DNA of 64,000 bases. Origin: Sva-07 sp963741755 (GTDB lineage Bacteria; Actinomycetota; Acidimicrobiia; Acidimicrobiales; Ilumatobacteraceae). Shown here one piece after another: positions 41,350-49,896 of the stretch; within the stretch, counting starts at the first letter, position 1, and every line of letters starts with the position of its first letter. Made by a program: the position numbers and the translations under genes. The notes below the pieces were generated by a model. The model was not told the DNA's origin, did no database searches, and saw nothing but the letters and a program-made list of their open reading frames with translations. The DNA is taken from contig CAVUJG010000001.1 in NCBI GenBank assembly GCA_963741755.1, forward strand, positions 1 through 64,000, given 5' to 3'.

Positions 41350-42262
41350 TCAGCCCGAGTCGCCGTACGACAGCGAGGCGACGATGTTGCCGTTGCGATC
41401 GCGCAGGAACACGGTGTCGCCGCTGTTGTTCCACACCGCACTGCCGGAGACACACCAGTAGCGGTTCGTGTCGTCGTCGGGACCGCAGCCACTGAACAAG
41501 GTCACCTCTGCGCCGGGCTCCAGGCGCAGATCGCTGAACGTGTACCGATGCGACGCCGATTCGTCGGCGACCTCCCAGCCGTCGAGATCGATCGCCTCGG
41601 CACCGGCGTTGGTGAACCTCACCCACTCGCCGTTCAGGTTCACGCCGTCGTCGCCCGGTGCGTCGGCGTTGACGTCGATCACGATCTCGACCCCGTCGAG
41701 ATCACTCGCCCCGCACGCGTCCGCCGCCCACAGGCCACGACCCGCTGCCTGCGCCTCGCGTTGCAGGGCCGCGTAGCGATCGGCGCGGGCATCGTCGGGC
41801 GGATAGCGCCGGGCAATGGCGAAGCCGTCGGCGACCAGCTCGGCGCCGACGTCGACGCCATCGGCCGTCTCGACGTAGCGCAACGCTCGTCCGAACTGAT
41901 CGACGTCGGACCGATCGACGACGAGCACCAACTCGTTCCCGGCCACCAGCTCGGTGAGCGCGTCGGTCGCCTCCTCGCTGAAGCACTCGCCCGACTCGGG
42001 TGTGTTGATCCCGATGATCCGCACCTCCAGGTCCCCGGCCGGCCCCGATACAAACAGCGTGTCGCCGTCGACGATCTCGGTGCTCCGCCAGCCGTCCCGT
42101 CTGCGGCGTTGCGGTCGCCGGCGGGACAGTCGGTGTGCCGGACTCGACCGAGGACGTTCCCCCTCCAGTGACGCCGTCCGAACTCCCCGACGTGCAACCG
42201 GCCAGCAACACCGCGGCGATCAGCCCGACCAGCCCAGTGCGGCGCACGTCGTGTCGTCGCAC
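41350..42262 (-). CDS. Lipoprotein thermonuclease (SNase-like) with lamin-tail domain, frameshifted
   Basis: About 304 residues from GTG 42262. A lipoprotein signal (GLVGLIAAVLLAGCTSG) and a Thr/Pro linker come first. The frame changes near 42098. The nuclease follows: STEIVDGDTLFV, RIIGINTPESGECF, LVVDRSDVDQFGRALRYVE (Arg and Asp positions of staphylococcal nuclease), LVADGFAIARRYPPDDARADRYAALQREAQ. The C-terminal lamin-tail domain spans roughly the last 100 residues (EWVRFTNAGAEAIDLDGWEVADE...). A surface-anchored calcium-dependent DNase/RNase is the likely role. The break looks like a one-base error. Confidence 0.83.
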
Positions 42263-42392
42263 CCTGATCGCTCCCGCCCGCTCGAGTTGTGGCACCTCCG
42301 CCACCTTTCCACCGGTCGAGCGCAAACCACAAGCCGTCCGGACGAAGGCCTGCCTCATTGAAGCCAGGAAACGACCGTGGCATGATCGTGGC

Positions 42393-42629
42393 ATGGCTCG
42401 GGCACGCATCAGCACCACGGTCGACAAGGACCTGCTCGACAGCGCTCGACGAGCCCGCGCCACCGCCAACGACGCGGAGCTCATCGACGAGGCATTGGCG
42501 GCGCTGCTCGCTCGCGACCGCGCGGCAGAGATCGACGCCACCTACGCCGCGGCCTACGCCGAGCATCCACTCGACGAACCAGACGAGTGGGGGGATCTCG
42601 AGTCGTTCCGTCAGGCGGCCGGCCGATGA
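42393..42629 (+). CDS. Ribbon-helix-helix antitoxin
   Basis: A 78-residue antitoxin from ATG 42393. ARISTTVDKDLLDSARRARATANDAELIDEALAALL is the DNA-binding ribbon-helix-helix; the tail TYAAAYAEHPLDEPDEWGDLESF is acidic and aromatic, for toxin wrapping. The stop overlaps the toxin ATG (ATGA). The tail is echoed in the remnant at 27762. Confidence 0.85.
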   Translation: MARARISTTVDKDLLDSARRARATANDAELIDEALAALLARDRAAEIDATYAAAYAEHPLDEPDEWGDLESFRQAAGR

Positions 42630-42952
42630 CCGATCTGCCTCGCCGCGGCGAACTCTGGTGGTGCGAACCACCCGAGATCGGTCGACGACCGGTCGTCGTG
42701 CTCACGCGCGATGCAGCCATTCCGAGGCTGCGCCGGACGCTCGTTGCACCATGCACGACAACCATTCGCGGCCTGGCAAGCGAGGTGGTGCTCGAACCCG
42801 GCGACGATCCCGTGCCACGACCGACTGCCGTCAACCTCGACTCGGTCGAATCGGTCTCCGTCGCGTTGCTCGTCGAGCGCCTCGGTCGGCTCAGCGACGC
42901 TCGCATGCGCGAGATCTGCGCGGCGCTCGAGGTGGCCACCGACTGCCGCTGA
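42626..42952 (+). CDS. MazF/PemK-family toxin endoribonuclease
   Basis: A 108-residue MazF. RRGELWWCEPPEIGRRPVVVLTRDAAI, TLVAPCTTTIRGLASEVVLEPGDDPVPRPTAVNLDSVESV and LLVERLGRLSDARMREI cover the fold and the substrate loop. Translation is coupled to the upstream antitoxin. Its segment LDSVESVSVALLVERLG recurs almost unchanged in the remnant at 44027. Confidence 0.9.
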   Translation: MTDLPRRGELWWCEPPEIGRRPVVVLTRDAAIPRLRRTLVAPCTTTIRGLASEVVLEPGDDPVPRPTAVNLDSVESVSVALLVERLGRLSDARMREICAALEVATDCR

Positions 42953-42968
42953 CGCTGGTCGGACTCCC

Positions 42969-43124
42969 GTGAGCGGCCCGAGCGAGAGCGCACGACGCCT
43001 GGAACGCACTCGTCGCCGTCTGAGCACGCGACTCGCTCGCCATCGTCACCTCACGTCACGTCAGATCTCTGATCGGGTTCGACGAAGCGATCCCGATCTG
43101 ATCGATCAGGCTCCAACCCTGTGA
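42969..43124 (+). CDS. Small Arg-rich ORF, 51 codons, uncertain
   Basis: GTG 42969 opens a 51-codon frame (SESARRLERTRRRLSTRLARH...), highly basic, just after the MazF gene. No ribosome site and no family. It might be a short DNA/RNA-binding peptide or chance; listed because the interval 42953-43191 otherwise holds nothing. Confidence 0.25.
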   Translation: MSGPSESARRLERTRRRLSTRLARHRHLTSRQISDRVRRSDPDLIDQAPTL

Positions 43125-43191
43125 CACCGGTGTGCGCATACTGATCGCACCGACTCCCTCCTCCGCCAGTGCGATCACCGAGGAGAACACC

Positions 43192-43314
43192 ATGCATGTC
43201 AGCCACCAGCCGACACCGCTCTGCGGACCGGTCCCCGACGGCCTGATGCGAGTCGACGCCGACATCCCGATCGAGATGTTCGCGGCGCTCTGTTTCGCCG
43301 CAACGCACCCATGA
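43192..43314 (+). CDS. Small ORF, 40 codons, uncertain
   Basis: ATG 43192 is preceded by GAGGAG at a good distance and by a CATACT hexamer about 50 nt upstream. The 40 codons (MHVSHQPTPLCGPVPDGLMR...) contain two Cys and no membrane segment. The start signal is better than for most chance ORFs of this size, but there is no other support. Confidence 0.35.
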   Translation: MHVSHQPTPLCGPVPDGLMRVDADIPIEMFAALCFAATHP

Positions 43315-43370
43315 GCGGCGTCAAACCGCTGGCACTTGCCAACGAACGCGAACAGCTGCAAAATGCATGC

Positions 43371-43613
43371 ATGCCGGCGATCACGATCCGAGACGTCCCG
43401 AACGAGACCCGAGACCAGCTGGCGGAGCGAGCGGCGGCATCGGGTCGCTCACTCCAGCAATACCTCCGGGCCGAACTCATCCGACTCGCCGGACGCCCCG
43501 ACAACCTGGCCATCGTCACCCGCGCTCAGGCCCGCGTTCGCGAGACTGGTGAGGGATTGACGAGCGACCAGATCCTGGAACTGCTCGACGCCGGCCGCGC
43601 CGAGCGCGAGTGA
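43371..43613 (+). CDS. FitA/VapB-type ribbon-helix-helix antitoxin
   Basis: An 80-residue antitoxin from ATG 43371. PAITIRDVPNETRDQLAERAAASGRSLQQYLRAELIRLAG is the FitA-like DNA-binding domain, and the acidic tail (LTSDQILELLDAGRAERE) blocks the PIN active site in this family. An in-frame ATG at 43311 is possible but adds atypical sequence. The stop overlaps the toxin's GTG. Confidence 0.9.
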   Translation: MPAITIRDVPNETRDQLAERAAASGRSLQQYLRAELIRLAGRPDNLAIVTRAQARVRETGEGLTSDQILELLDAGRAERE

Positions 43614-44020
43614 CCGGCCCGCTCGTCGTCGACGCCTCGTTCGTCATGGTGCTGCTGTCGAACGGCAGCGACGGCACGACGACGTGGGCGAACGACGTGA
43701 TCCGTGGAGCCGACCTCGTCGCACCGCATCTCATGCCGGTCGAGGTGGCCAGTGCGCTGCGGACCGGCGAGCGACGGGAGATCATCACGCACGAGCAGGC
43801 GGCACTCACCTACCAGGATCTGGTCGACCTCGACGTGGAGCTGTACCCATTCGAGCCCTTCGCTGCACGAGTTTGGGAGCTTCGCCACTCGGTGTCGCCA
43901 TACGACGCGTGGTACGTCGCCCTCGCCGAGCGACTCGGGGTTCCGCTCGTCACGCTCGATCGTCGACTCGCTCGCACCGTCGACGGCCGATGCGAATTCA
44001 CCCTTCCTCCATCGTCGTGA
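43610..44020 (+). CDS. VapC-family PIN-domain toxin ribonuclease
   Basis: A 136-residue PIN ribonuclease from GTG 43610 (GTGA overlap). Metal-binding acidics are visible: Asp in LVVDASFVMVLL (about residue 8), Glu in PHLMPVEVASALR (about 45), and Asp in SPYDAWYVALAERLG (about 98) with LVTLDRRLAR (about 117). VapC toxins cut tRNA or rRNA. The partner is the FitA-like antitoxin upstream. Confidence 0.92.
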   Translation: MTGPLVVDASFVMVLLSNGSDGTTTWANDVIRGADLVAPHLMPVEVASALRTGERREIITHEQAALTYQDLVDLDVELYPFEPFAARVWELRHSVSPYDAWYVALAERLGVPLVTLDRRLARTVDGRCEFTLPPSS

Positions 44021-44026
44021 CCGCAT

Positions 44027-44122
44027 CTCGACTCCGTCGAGTCGGTCTCCGTCGGATTGCTGGTCGAACTCGCTGGAGCAGACCGCACGGGAGCGCACGA
44101 CGGCATGCTTCGCGACCGGTTG
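44027..44122 (+). pseudogene. MazF C-terminal remnant
   Basis: The frame at 44027 reads LDSVESVSVGLLVELAGADRT, close in protein and DNA to LDSVESVSVALLVERLG of the MazF gene at 42626, 1.2 kb upstream. No N-terminal part or start exists. A duplicated and decayed toxin gene. In 44123-44296 the minus strand has a short Nudix-like fragment (RQARRVVVVDDEDGAFL), too short to name. Confidence 0.6.
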
Positions 44123-44296
44123 AGTCGCTCGTGGAGTGGTCAGCCGACCTGCTCGCCGATGCGGAGCGCCGGGCGTTCGAGGAATGCTCCGTCTTCGTCG
44201 TCCACCACGACGACCCTACGAGCCTGGCGTATCCGAATCGACTCGAGCCGCGACCGGGTGCGACCAAGGTCGTCCTCGAGCCATAGCGTCGGTTGA

Positions 44297-45739
44297 GTGA
44301 ACCGGTCCACCGCTGCGCAGTTGATCACCTACGCCGACCGCCTGGCCGGTGACCTCGCCGGACTTCGCCGGCTGCTCGACGGTGAGCTGAGCGGGGTGTT
44401 CGGCGGCGTCCACATCCTGCCCTTCTTCGTCCCGATCGACGGCGCTGACGCCGGGTTCGACCCGATCGACCACACGGCCGTCGACCCGCGCATCGGATCG
44501 TGGGACGACGTCGGCGCCATCGCTGCCGGGCGCGACGTGATGGCGGATCTGATCGTGAACCACGTGTCGGCTCACTCGGCGGCGTTCGTCGAGTGGCTCT
44601 CGACGGGCGACGCCTCGATGAACGCCCAGCTGTTCCTCACCCCCGAGCGGGTCTTCGGGGGCGCGCCGACCGCCGCGCAGATGGCGGCGATCTACCGTCC
44701 GCGACCGACGTCACCGTTCACCCTGTTCACGTTCGGCGACGGCACCGCGCGTCTGGTGTGGACGACGTTCACCGACAGCCAGATCGACATCGACGTCGAG
44801 GACGAGCTCGGCTGGGCCTACCTCGTCGGCATCCTCGACCAGTTCCACCGCGGCGGAATCACCCTCGTGCGACTCGATGCGGTGGGCTACGCGATCAAAC
44901 GCGCCGGTACGTCGTGCTTCATGCTGCCCGAGACGTTCGCCTTCATCGACCGGCTGACTGCTGCCTGCCACGACCGCAACATGAAGGTGCTCGTCGAGAT
45001 CCACGGTCATCACCTCGACCAACTCGAGATCGCCCGACGCGTCGACCTCGTCTACGACTTCGCCCTGCCCCCACTGACACTCGACGCCCTGTATCGAGGC
45101 GATGCGACCAACTTGAAGCGTTGGGTGGCGATGCGTCCGACGAATGCGATCAACGTGCTCGACACCCACGACGGCATCGGGATCATCGATGTCGGCGTCG
45201 ATGCCCGCGATTCGAGCCGGGCCGGGTTGCTCACGTCCGAGCAGATCCACGACCTGGTCGAGTCCATCCACCAACACTCCGGCGGCACCAGCCGGGCCGC
45301 AACCGGCGCCGCCGCCTCGAACCTCGATCTCTACCAGGTCAACTGCACCTTCTACGACGCACTCGGACGCGACGACGAGCGCTACCTCGCGGCGCGGACG
45401 ATCCAGCTCCTCCTGCCGGGGACCCCCCAGATCTACTACGTCGGTCTCCTCGCCGGCACGAACGACATGGAACTGCTCGCTGCGACCGGTGTCGGCCGTG
45501 ACGTCAATCGCCACCACTACTCCTCCGCCGAGGTACTCGAGGCCCTCGACCGTCCGGTCGTGAGGCGACTCGTCGAGTTGCTGCGGTGGCGGTCGACGGA
45601 ACCGGCTTTCGACGGCGACTTCGAATTCGTCGACTCCGAGGATCACGTCCTCGCGGTGCGCTGGTCGTCACCCGCGTCGACGGTCACCGCCGCCGTCGAT
45701 CTACGCAGCGCCGAGTTCACGATCAGCACGACCAGCTGA
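44297..45739 (+). CDS. GH13 alpha-amylase-superfamily enzyme, sucrose-phosphorylase-like
   Basis: A 480-residue TIM-barrel enzyme from GTG 44297. It follows the GH13_18 pattern: GVHILPFFVPIDGADAGFDPIDHTAVDPRIGSW at the N-terminus, nucleophile Asp in TLVRLDAVGY, acid/base Glu in KVLVEIHGHH and the transition-state Asp in VLDTHDGIG, then LPGTPQIYYVGLLAG. Such enzymes split sucrose or glucosylglycerate-type glucosides with phosphate. No signal peptide and no transporter next to it. It lies just after the toxin-antitoxin cluster. Confidence 0.88.
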   Translation: MNRSTAAQLITYADRLAGDLAGLRRLLDGELSGVFGGVHILPFFVPIDGADAGFDPIDHTAVDPRIGSWDDVGAIAAGRDVMADLIVNHVSAHSAAFVEWLSTGDASMNAQLFLTPERVFGGAPTAAQMAAIYRPRPTSPFTLFTFGDGTARLVWTTFTDSQIDIDVEDELGWAYLVGILDQFHRGGITLVRLDAVGYAIKRAGTSCFMLPETFAFIDRLTAACHDRNMKVLVEIHGHHLDQLEIARRVDLVYDFALPPLTLDALYRGDATNLKRWVAMRPTNAINVLDTHDGIGIIDVGVDARDSSRAGLLTSEQIHDLVESIHQHSGGTSRAATGAAASNLDLYQVNCTFYDALGRDDERYLAARTIQLLLPGTPQIYYVGLLAGTNDMELLAATGVGRDVNRHHYSSAEVLEALDRPVVRRLVELLRWRSTEPAFDGDFEFVDSEDHVLAVRWSSPASTVTAAVDLRSAEFTISTTS

Positions 45740-45931
45740 CGGGGTACCGCAGGTGGCTCTTGCCTCTGGGGAACTTCGTGGATGGATGCCAGCATGGGCC
45801 TCTGAGGAGGTGTACCCCTGGCATGGCTGATCGTGGCCGGCGTGCTGGTTGCTCGTGGCCAGCTCCCTCGAGGTCGGAACCGTGGGAGAGGCGACTGCTG
45901 CACCACTGGTGGAGCACGCCATTCCGGAGCG

Positions 45932-46059
45932 TCACGGACGCGGGCCGAGGAGATCCCAACGGTTGCCGGCGAATCCAGCTCGAAACCCAGCGCGTCGACG
46001 AAGAACCGGATCGCCTCGTCGTAGTCGTCGACGAGAAGTGCGCTGTACTCGATGTTCAT
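45932..46059 (-). pseudogene. VOC-family gene remnant with its middle missing
   Basis: ATG 46059 opens a perfect VOC N-terminus (NIEYSALLVDDYDEAIRFF, then VDALGFELDSPA). In another frame, directly after it, comes the family's C-terminus GNRWDLLGPRP and a stop at 45932-45934. About 80-90 residues are lost between the two. The 190 nt to 45740 hold nothing I can support. Confidence 0.6.
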
Positions 46060-46087
46060 CGGCCCATCGTGCCCGACCGATGCCGCG

Positions 46088-47576
46088 TCATTCGGCGTCG
46101 CCGTAGGTCGTCAGGCGAAGCCCGGCCGCACCCGACGCGGCGCGCACGACGACCCGGTCGCCGACGATCACCGGTTCCGCGCCGAGGATCGACCATCGCT
46201 CGGTGCCGTCGAAGTCGACACCGGCGAGTCTCGTGCCGAGCGCGGCGGGACGCAGCACGACGAAACCATCACCGGCGACCACGAGCGCCTGCAGCACGCC
46301 GGGCACCATCACCAACTGTTCGACCGTGTCACCGCTCGCGGCATCGACGAGCTCGATCGCCGCACCGCCACGGGTCGCCACCTGCAGCAGCGTCCCACCC
46401 TCGATCGGGTGGTAGCCGACCTCAGCACCGCCGGCGCGCTGCCAGGCGACGGTCACCGCGTCGCCATCGACGGCGACACCGGCGATGGCCCCGGGCGTGG
46501 TCACCACGAAGTCGGAGCCGGACACGGGTGTGAGCGAGCGCGCCGGCGACGGCACGGAGGAACCCGTGGCCGACCGTCGACCATCGGGCCCGACGAGCAC
46601 GATCGAGCCGGCGTCGTCGACGGCGACGAGGCGGTCACCGACCACGACCGGCGTCACGGGGCCGGCATCCAACTCGCCGACGGTCGTCGACGACGCCAGC
46701 TCGGACGTCAGATCGAGGGCGAGTACCTCGCCGTCGACGATCGAGTACCAGGTGCCGCGACCATCGGTGATCCAGCCTCCGGGGCGGCCATCGGCGGTGG
46801 GGTCGCTGGCAATCTCGCCGACCTCGTTCCCCGACGTCGCGTCGATCAGCGAGACGAATCGGTCCGGTGGCGACGGGAGCCGGGCGACGAACCGGGTCCC
46901 GAGCAGTCCGACGTGGCCGACGTTCGGCTGAGCGTCGGTCGACCAGCGCGTCTCGCCGGTGACCATGTCGACGCCGCTGACGGTCGGCCCCGGGTCGCCG
47001 GGTTGCTCGACCAGCAGCAGGTCGTCAACCGATCCGACGACCGCCACCTCGCTCGGACCGCCCGACAGGGGCAGCGTCCACCGCCGCGCGCCCGTGAGCG
47101 CGTCCAGCGCCAGAAGTTCGGCGTTCGATTCCTGGCTGCCCGCTGTGCCCGGCCGCTCGATGGCCACGACGACGAGATCGCGCCCGATCACCTCGACCCA
47201 GTGATCGTCGACGTCGTCGAAGTCGACCGTCCAGAGTTCGGTTGCGGTACGCGGCAGGCGACGATCCTCGGAGCCGCCGAACACCGAACGATCGGGCGGC
47301 CCAACGACGTTCGCCTCGCCGTCGGCGTCCCCACCCGGCGAGCTGGCCGCAGAATGGGTCGAGCACCACCAGTGTGACGGCGACCGCCACGACGACCACG
47401 ACGACCGCGGCGACGGCCACGACGGCAGCTGCGGTAACCGCGCCGAGGCGCCGCCGGGCCGTGTCGTCGTCCGGCGGTTCGACCGGTGGCTCGTCGAGAC
47501 GATCGACCAGCGGGCTCGGCTCAGGTGGCGGGCCGACGTAGCCGGGTTTCCAGATCTCGTCGTGATCGTCCACCAC
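46088..47576 (-). CDS. Membrane-anchored PQQ-like beta-propeller protein, frameshifted
   Basis: About 495 residues if one frame break near 47335 is bridged. From GTG 47576 (TAGGGT ends five bases upstream, a leaderless arrangement) the product begins with an acidic, Pro-rich cytoplasmic segment, then one transmembrane helix (GAVTAAAVVAVAAVVVVVV...). The rest, starting near FGGSEDRRLPRTATELWTVDF, is a WD/PQQ-type propeller with repeats such as LLALDALTGARRWTL, VDMVTGETRWSTD, ALDLTSELASS and ELVDAASGDTVEQL. An extracellular sensing or scaffold role is likely. Confidence 0.78.
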
Positions 47577-47671
47577 GTCGGACCCTAAGGCGAGTTCGGC
47601 CTCGATGCTGGACCGTGGTGCCACGTGCGTCCGCATCCGTCCGATGTCGTCGACGTCGTAGCCTCGGCCCC

Positions 47672-48646
47672 ATGCGGATCATCGTCGTCGGTGCCGGAGC
47701 GGTCGGCGGTGTTGTCGCCGCCAACCTCGCGATCGCGGGCACGCCGGTCGTCGCCGTCGCCCGCGGCGAGCACGCCCGGGTGATGAGCGAGTCGGGGTTG
47801 CGCTACGAGTCGCCCAACGGAACCACGGTCGTCGAGCTGCCGGTCGCCACCTCGGTCGGCGAGATCGACATCGCCGACGACGACGTGTTCATGCTGGGCG
47901 TCAAGGGTCAGGACACCGTGGGCGTGCTCAACGACCTCCGTGCCGCCGGTGTCACCGATCAGCCGATCGTGTGCATGCAGAACGGCGTCGAGAACGAACG
48001 CCAGGCACTGCGACTGTTCCCCAACGTGTACGGCATGGTCGTGATGCTCCCCGCCGACCATCTCGCCCCCGGCGTCGTGCGGGTGTGGACCGCTCCGAGG
48101 TCCGGGCTCCTCGACGTCGGCCGCTACCCCCACGGCGTCGACGACCTGAGCGTTCGTCTCGCCGCCACGCTCGAAGCGGCCACGTTCGGCTCGATCCCGC
48201 GTGACGACATCATGAGCTGGAAGTACCGCAAGCTGCTGATGAACCTCAACAACGCCATCGAAGCGGTGTGCGGTCGCAAGGCCGCGGCCGGGCGCCTCGG
48301 CGAGATGGTCCAGGCCGAGGGCGCGGCCGCGCTCGCCGCCGCGGGGATCACCGTGGTCAGCGCCGAGGACGACCAGGCCCGCCGCGGCGACGCCCTCCAG
48401 ATCCAGCCGGTCGGCGACCAGCAGCGCCGCGCCGGAGGGTCGACATGGCAGAGCCTGCAACGCGGCACCGGCACCATCGAGACCGACTACCTCACCGGCG
48501 AGATCGTGCTGCTCGGCCGACTCCACGGCGTCCCGACCCCGGCCAACCGCGCCCTCCAGGACCTCGCCGCCGAGATGTCACGCTCCGGCGAGCCGCCCGC
48601 ATCGCGCGCCGTCGACGACGTGCTCCGAGCCATCGACGCCACCTGA
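47672..48646 (+). CDS. panE: 2-dehydropantoate 2-reductase (ketopantoate reductase)
   Basis: A 324-residue NADP-dependent ketopantoate reductase family member. The cofactor loop is MRIIVVGAGAVGGVVAANLA, catalytic Lys is in SWKYRKLLMNLNNAIEA (about residue 190), and NGVENE plus the late Glu/Asp region fit. It would supply pantoate for CoA, although the family also contains paralogues with other ketoacid substrates, and no other pan genes are nearby. TAGCCT ends seven bases before ATG 47672. It is divergent from the propeller gene. Confidence 0.85.
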   Translation: MRIIVVGAGAVGGVVAANLAIAGTPVVAVARGEHARVMSESGLRYESPNGTTVVELPVATSVGEIDIADDDVFMLGVKGQDTVGVLNDLRAAGVTDQPIVCMQNGVENERQALRLFPNVYGMVVMLPADHLAPGVVRVWTAPRSGLLDVGRYPHGVDDLSVRLAATLEAATFGSIPRDDIMSWKYRKLLMNLNNAIEAVCGRKAAAGRLGEMVQAEGAAALAAAGITVVSAEDDQARRGDALQIQPVGDQQRRAGGSTWQSLQRGTGTIETDYLTGEIVLLGRLHGVPTPANRALQDLAAEMSRSGEPPASRAVDDVLRAIDAT

Positions 48647-48671
48647 CCGCGCCGCCGCGACCCGCACCAGA

Positions 48672-48727
48672 CCCGTTTGTGTGCAATTTCGGCTGACCCG
48701 TCCCATCCGGATCTGCACGCAAACGGG
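48672..48727. repeat. Structured inverted-repeat element, copy 1
   Basis: CCCGTTTGTGTGCA pairs with TGCACGCAAACGGG (one G-T wobble), then TTCGG pairs with CCGGA, leaving a loop containing TGACCCGTCCCAT. A second copy with compensating changes lies at 51001-51054. It follows panE and precedes the DUF2855 gene. It could be a REP-like element or a transcription terminator without a T-tract. Confidence 0.7.
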
Positions 48728-48813
48728 GGTGCGATCGGCGGATCGACACCCGTGCGAGCCCGTGGCGACGGCCTGGATCTCGGGGTTTCGAGGCCCGCGG
48801 CTACGGTCGCCGA

Positions 48814-49896
48814 ATGATCTTCGAGGTCGACCGAACCGATTTCCGAACCACCCGCGTCGCCGAGCCGCCCGACACGCAGCTCGCACCCGGTCAGGTCCGC
48901 CTGGAGGTCGAACGCTTCGCGTTCACCACGAACAACATCACCTACGCGGTCGCCGGCGACATGCTCAACTACTGGGGTTTCTTCCCCACCGAGCAGCCGT
49001 GGGGACGGATCCCGGTGATCGGCATCGGTTCGGTCGTCGAGTCGGCCAACCCCGACATCGAGGTGGGCGGGCGGTACTTCGGCTTCTACCCGATGGGGTC
49101 CGAGTCGATCGTCACGGCGGAACGGCGCGGGCCGCACGGGTTCCGCGACATCGGCGCCCATCGCTCCGGCCACGCCGTCACCTACACCGACTTCCGCGAC
49201 ATCTCGGTCGACGACGCGTTCGACCTCGACCGCACGAACGAATACCTCCTGCTCTACGGGATGTTCATGACCTCGTTCCTCGTCGACGACCAACTCGGCG
49301 ACCGCGAGTTCGACGGCGCGTCCGCAACGATCGTCACGAGCGCCTCGTCGAAGACCTCGATCTCGCTCGCCTCGTGCCTCGCCGCCCGCGACGACATCAC
49401 CGCGATCGGGCTCACCTCGCAGCGCAACCTCGCCTTCGTCGAGGGTCTCGGCCTCTACGACCAAGTGCTCACCTACGACCAGGTCGATCAGATCGACGCG
49501 ACCACACGAACCGGCGTCGTCGACATGGCCGGCAGCAGCGAGGTCCTTGCGGCGATCCACCACCACATGGGCAAGGAGCTGGCGTTCTCGATCGGCGTGG
49601 GCATCACGCACTGGGAGGAGCGCACCGACGTCGCCGACCTGCCGGGCCCGACCCCGGAGTTCTTCTTCGCTCCCGCCCAGTTCGCCAAGCGCGTCCAGGA
49701 ATGGGGTGCCGACGAGATCCAGTCACGAATCCAGCAGGCGTATGCCGGCCTGGTCGACCACAGCGCCGGCTGGTTGCACGTCGAGTACCGCCAGGGTCCC
49801 GACGGGATCGAAGCCACCTACTACGACCTGTTGGAGGGCCGGGCGGATCCGGCTGCCGGTTTCATCTGCTCGATGCACACGGAACCGTTGTCGTGA
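48814..49896 (+). CDS. DUF2855 family protein
   Basis: A 360-residue protein with the architecture of medium-chain reductases: an N-terminal GroES-like part (LAPGQVRLEVERFAFTTNNITYAVAGDMLNYWGFFP) and a Rossmann-like middle (SATIVTSASSKTSISLASCLA, then DITAIGLTSQRNLAFVEGLGLYDQVLTYD). DUF2855 proteins have no known substrate. TACGGT six bases before the ATG suggests a leaderless start. The stop overlaps the next gene (GTGA), so the two act together. Confidence 0.88.
   Translation: MIFEVDRTDFRTTRVAEPPDTQLAPGQVRLEVERFAFTTNNITYAVAGDMLNYWGFFPTEQPWGRIPVIGIGSVVESANPDIEVGGRYFGFYPMGSESIVTAERRGPHGFRDIGAHRSGHAVTYTDFRDISVDDAFDLDRTNEYLLLYGMFMTSFLVDDQLGDREFDGASATIVTSASSKTSISLASCLAARDDITAIGLTSQRNLAFVEGLGLYDQVLTYDQVDQIDATTRTGVVDMAGSSEVLAAIHHHMGKELAFSIGVGITHWEERTDVADLPGPTPEFFFAPAQFAKRVQEWGADEIQSRIQQAYAGLVDHSAGWLHVEYRQGPDGIEATYYDLLEGRADPAAGFICSMHTEPLS

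Noticed and set aside
44123..44296. Nudix hydrolase gene on the minus strand
   Set aside because: Only a 17-residue Nudix-like strand (ARRVVVVDDEDG) is seen and no Nudix box follows, so it is not supportable as a gene.
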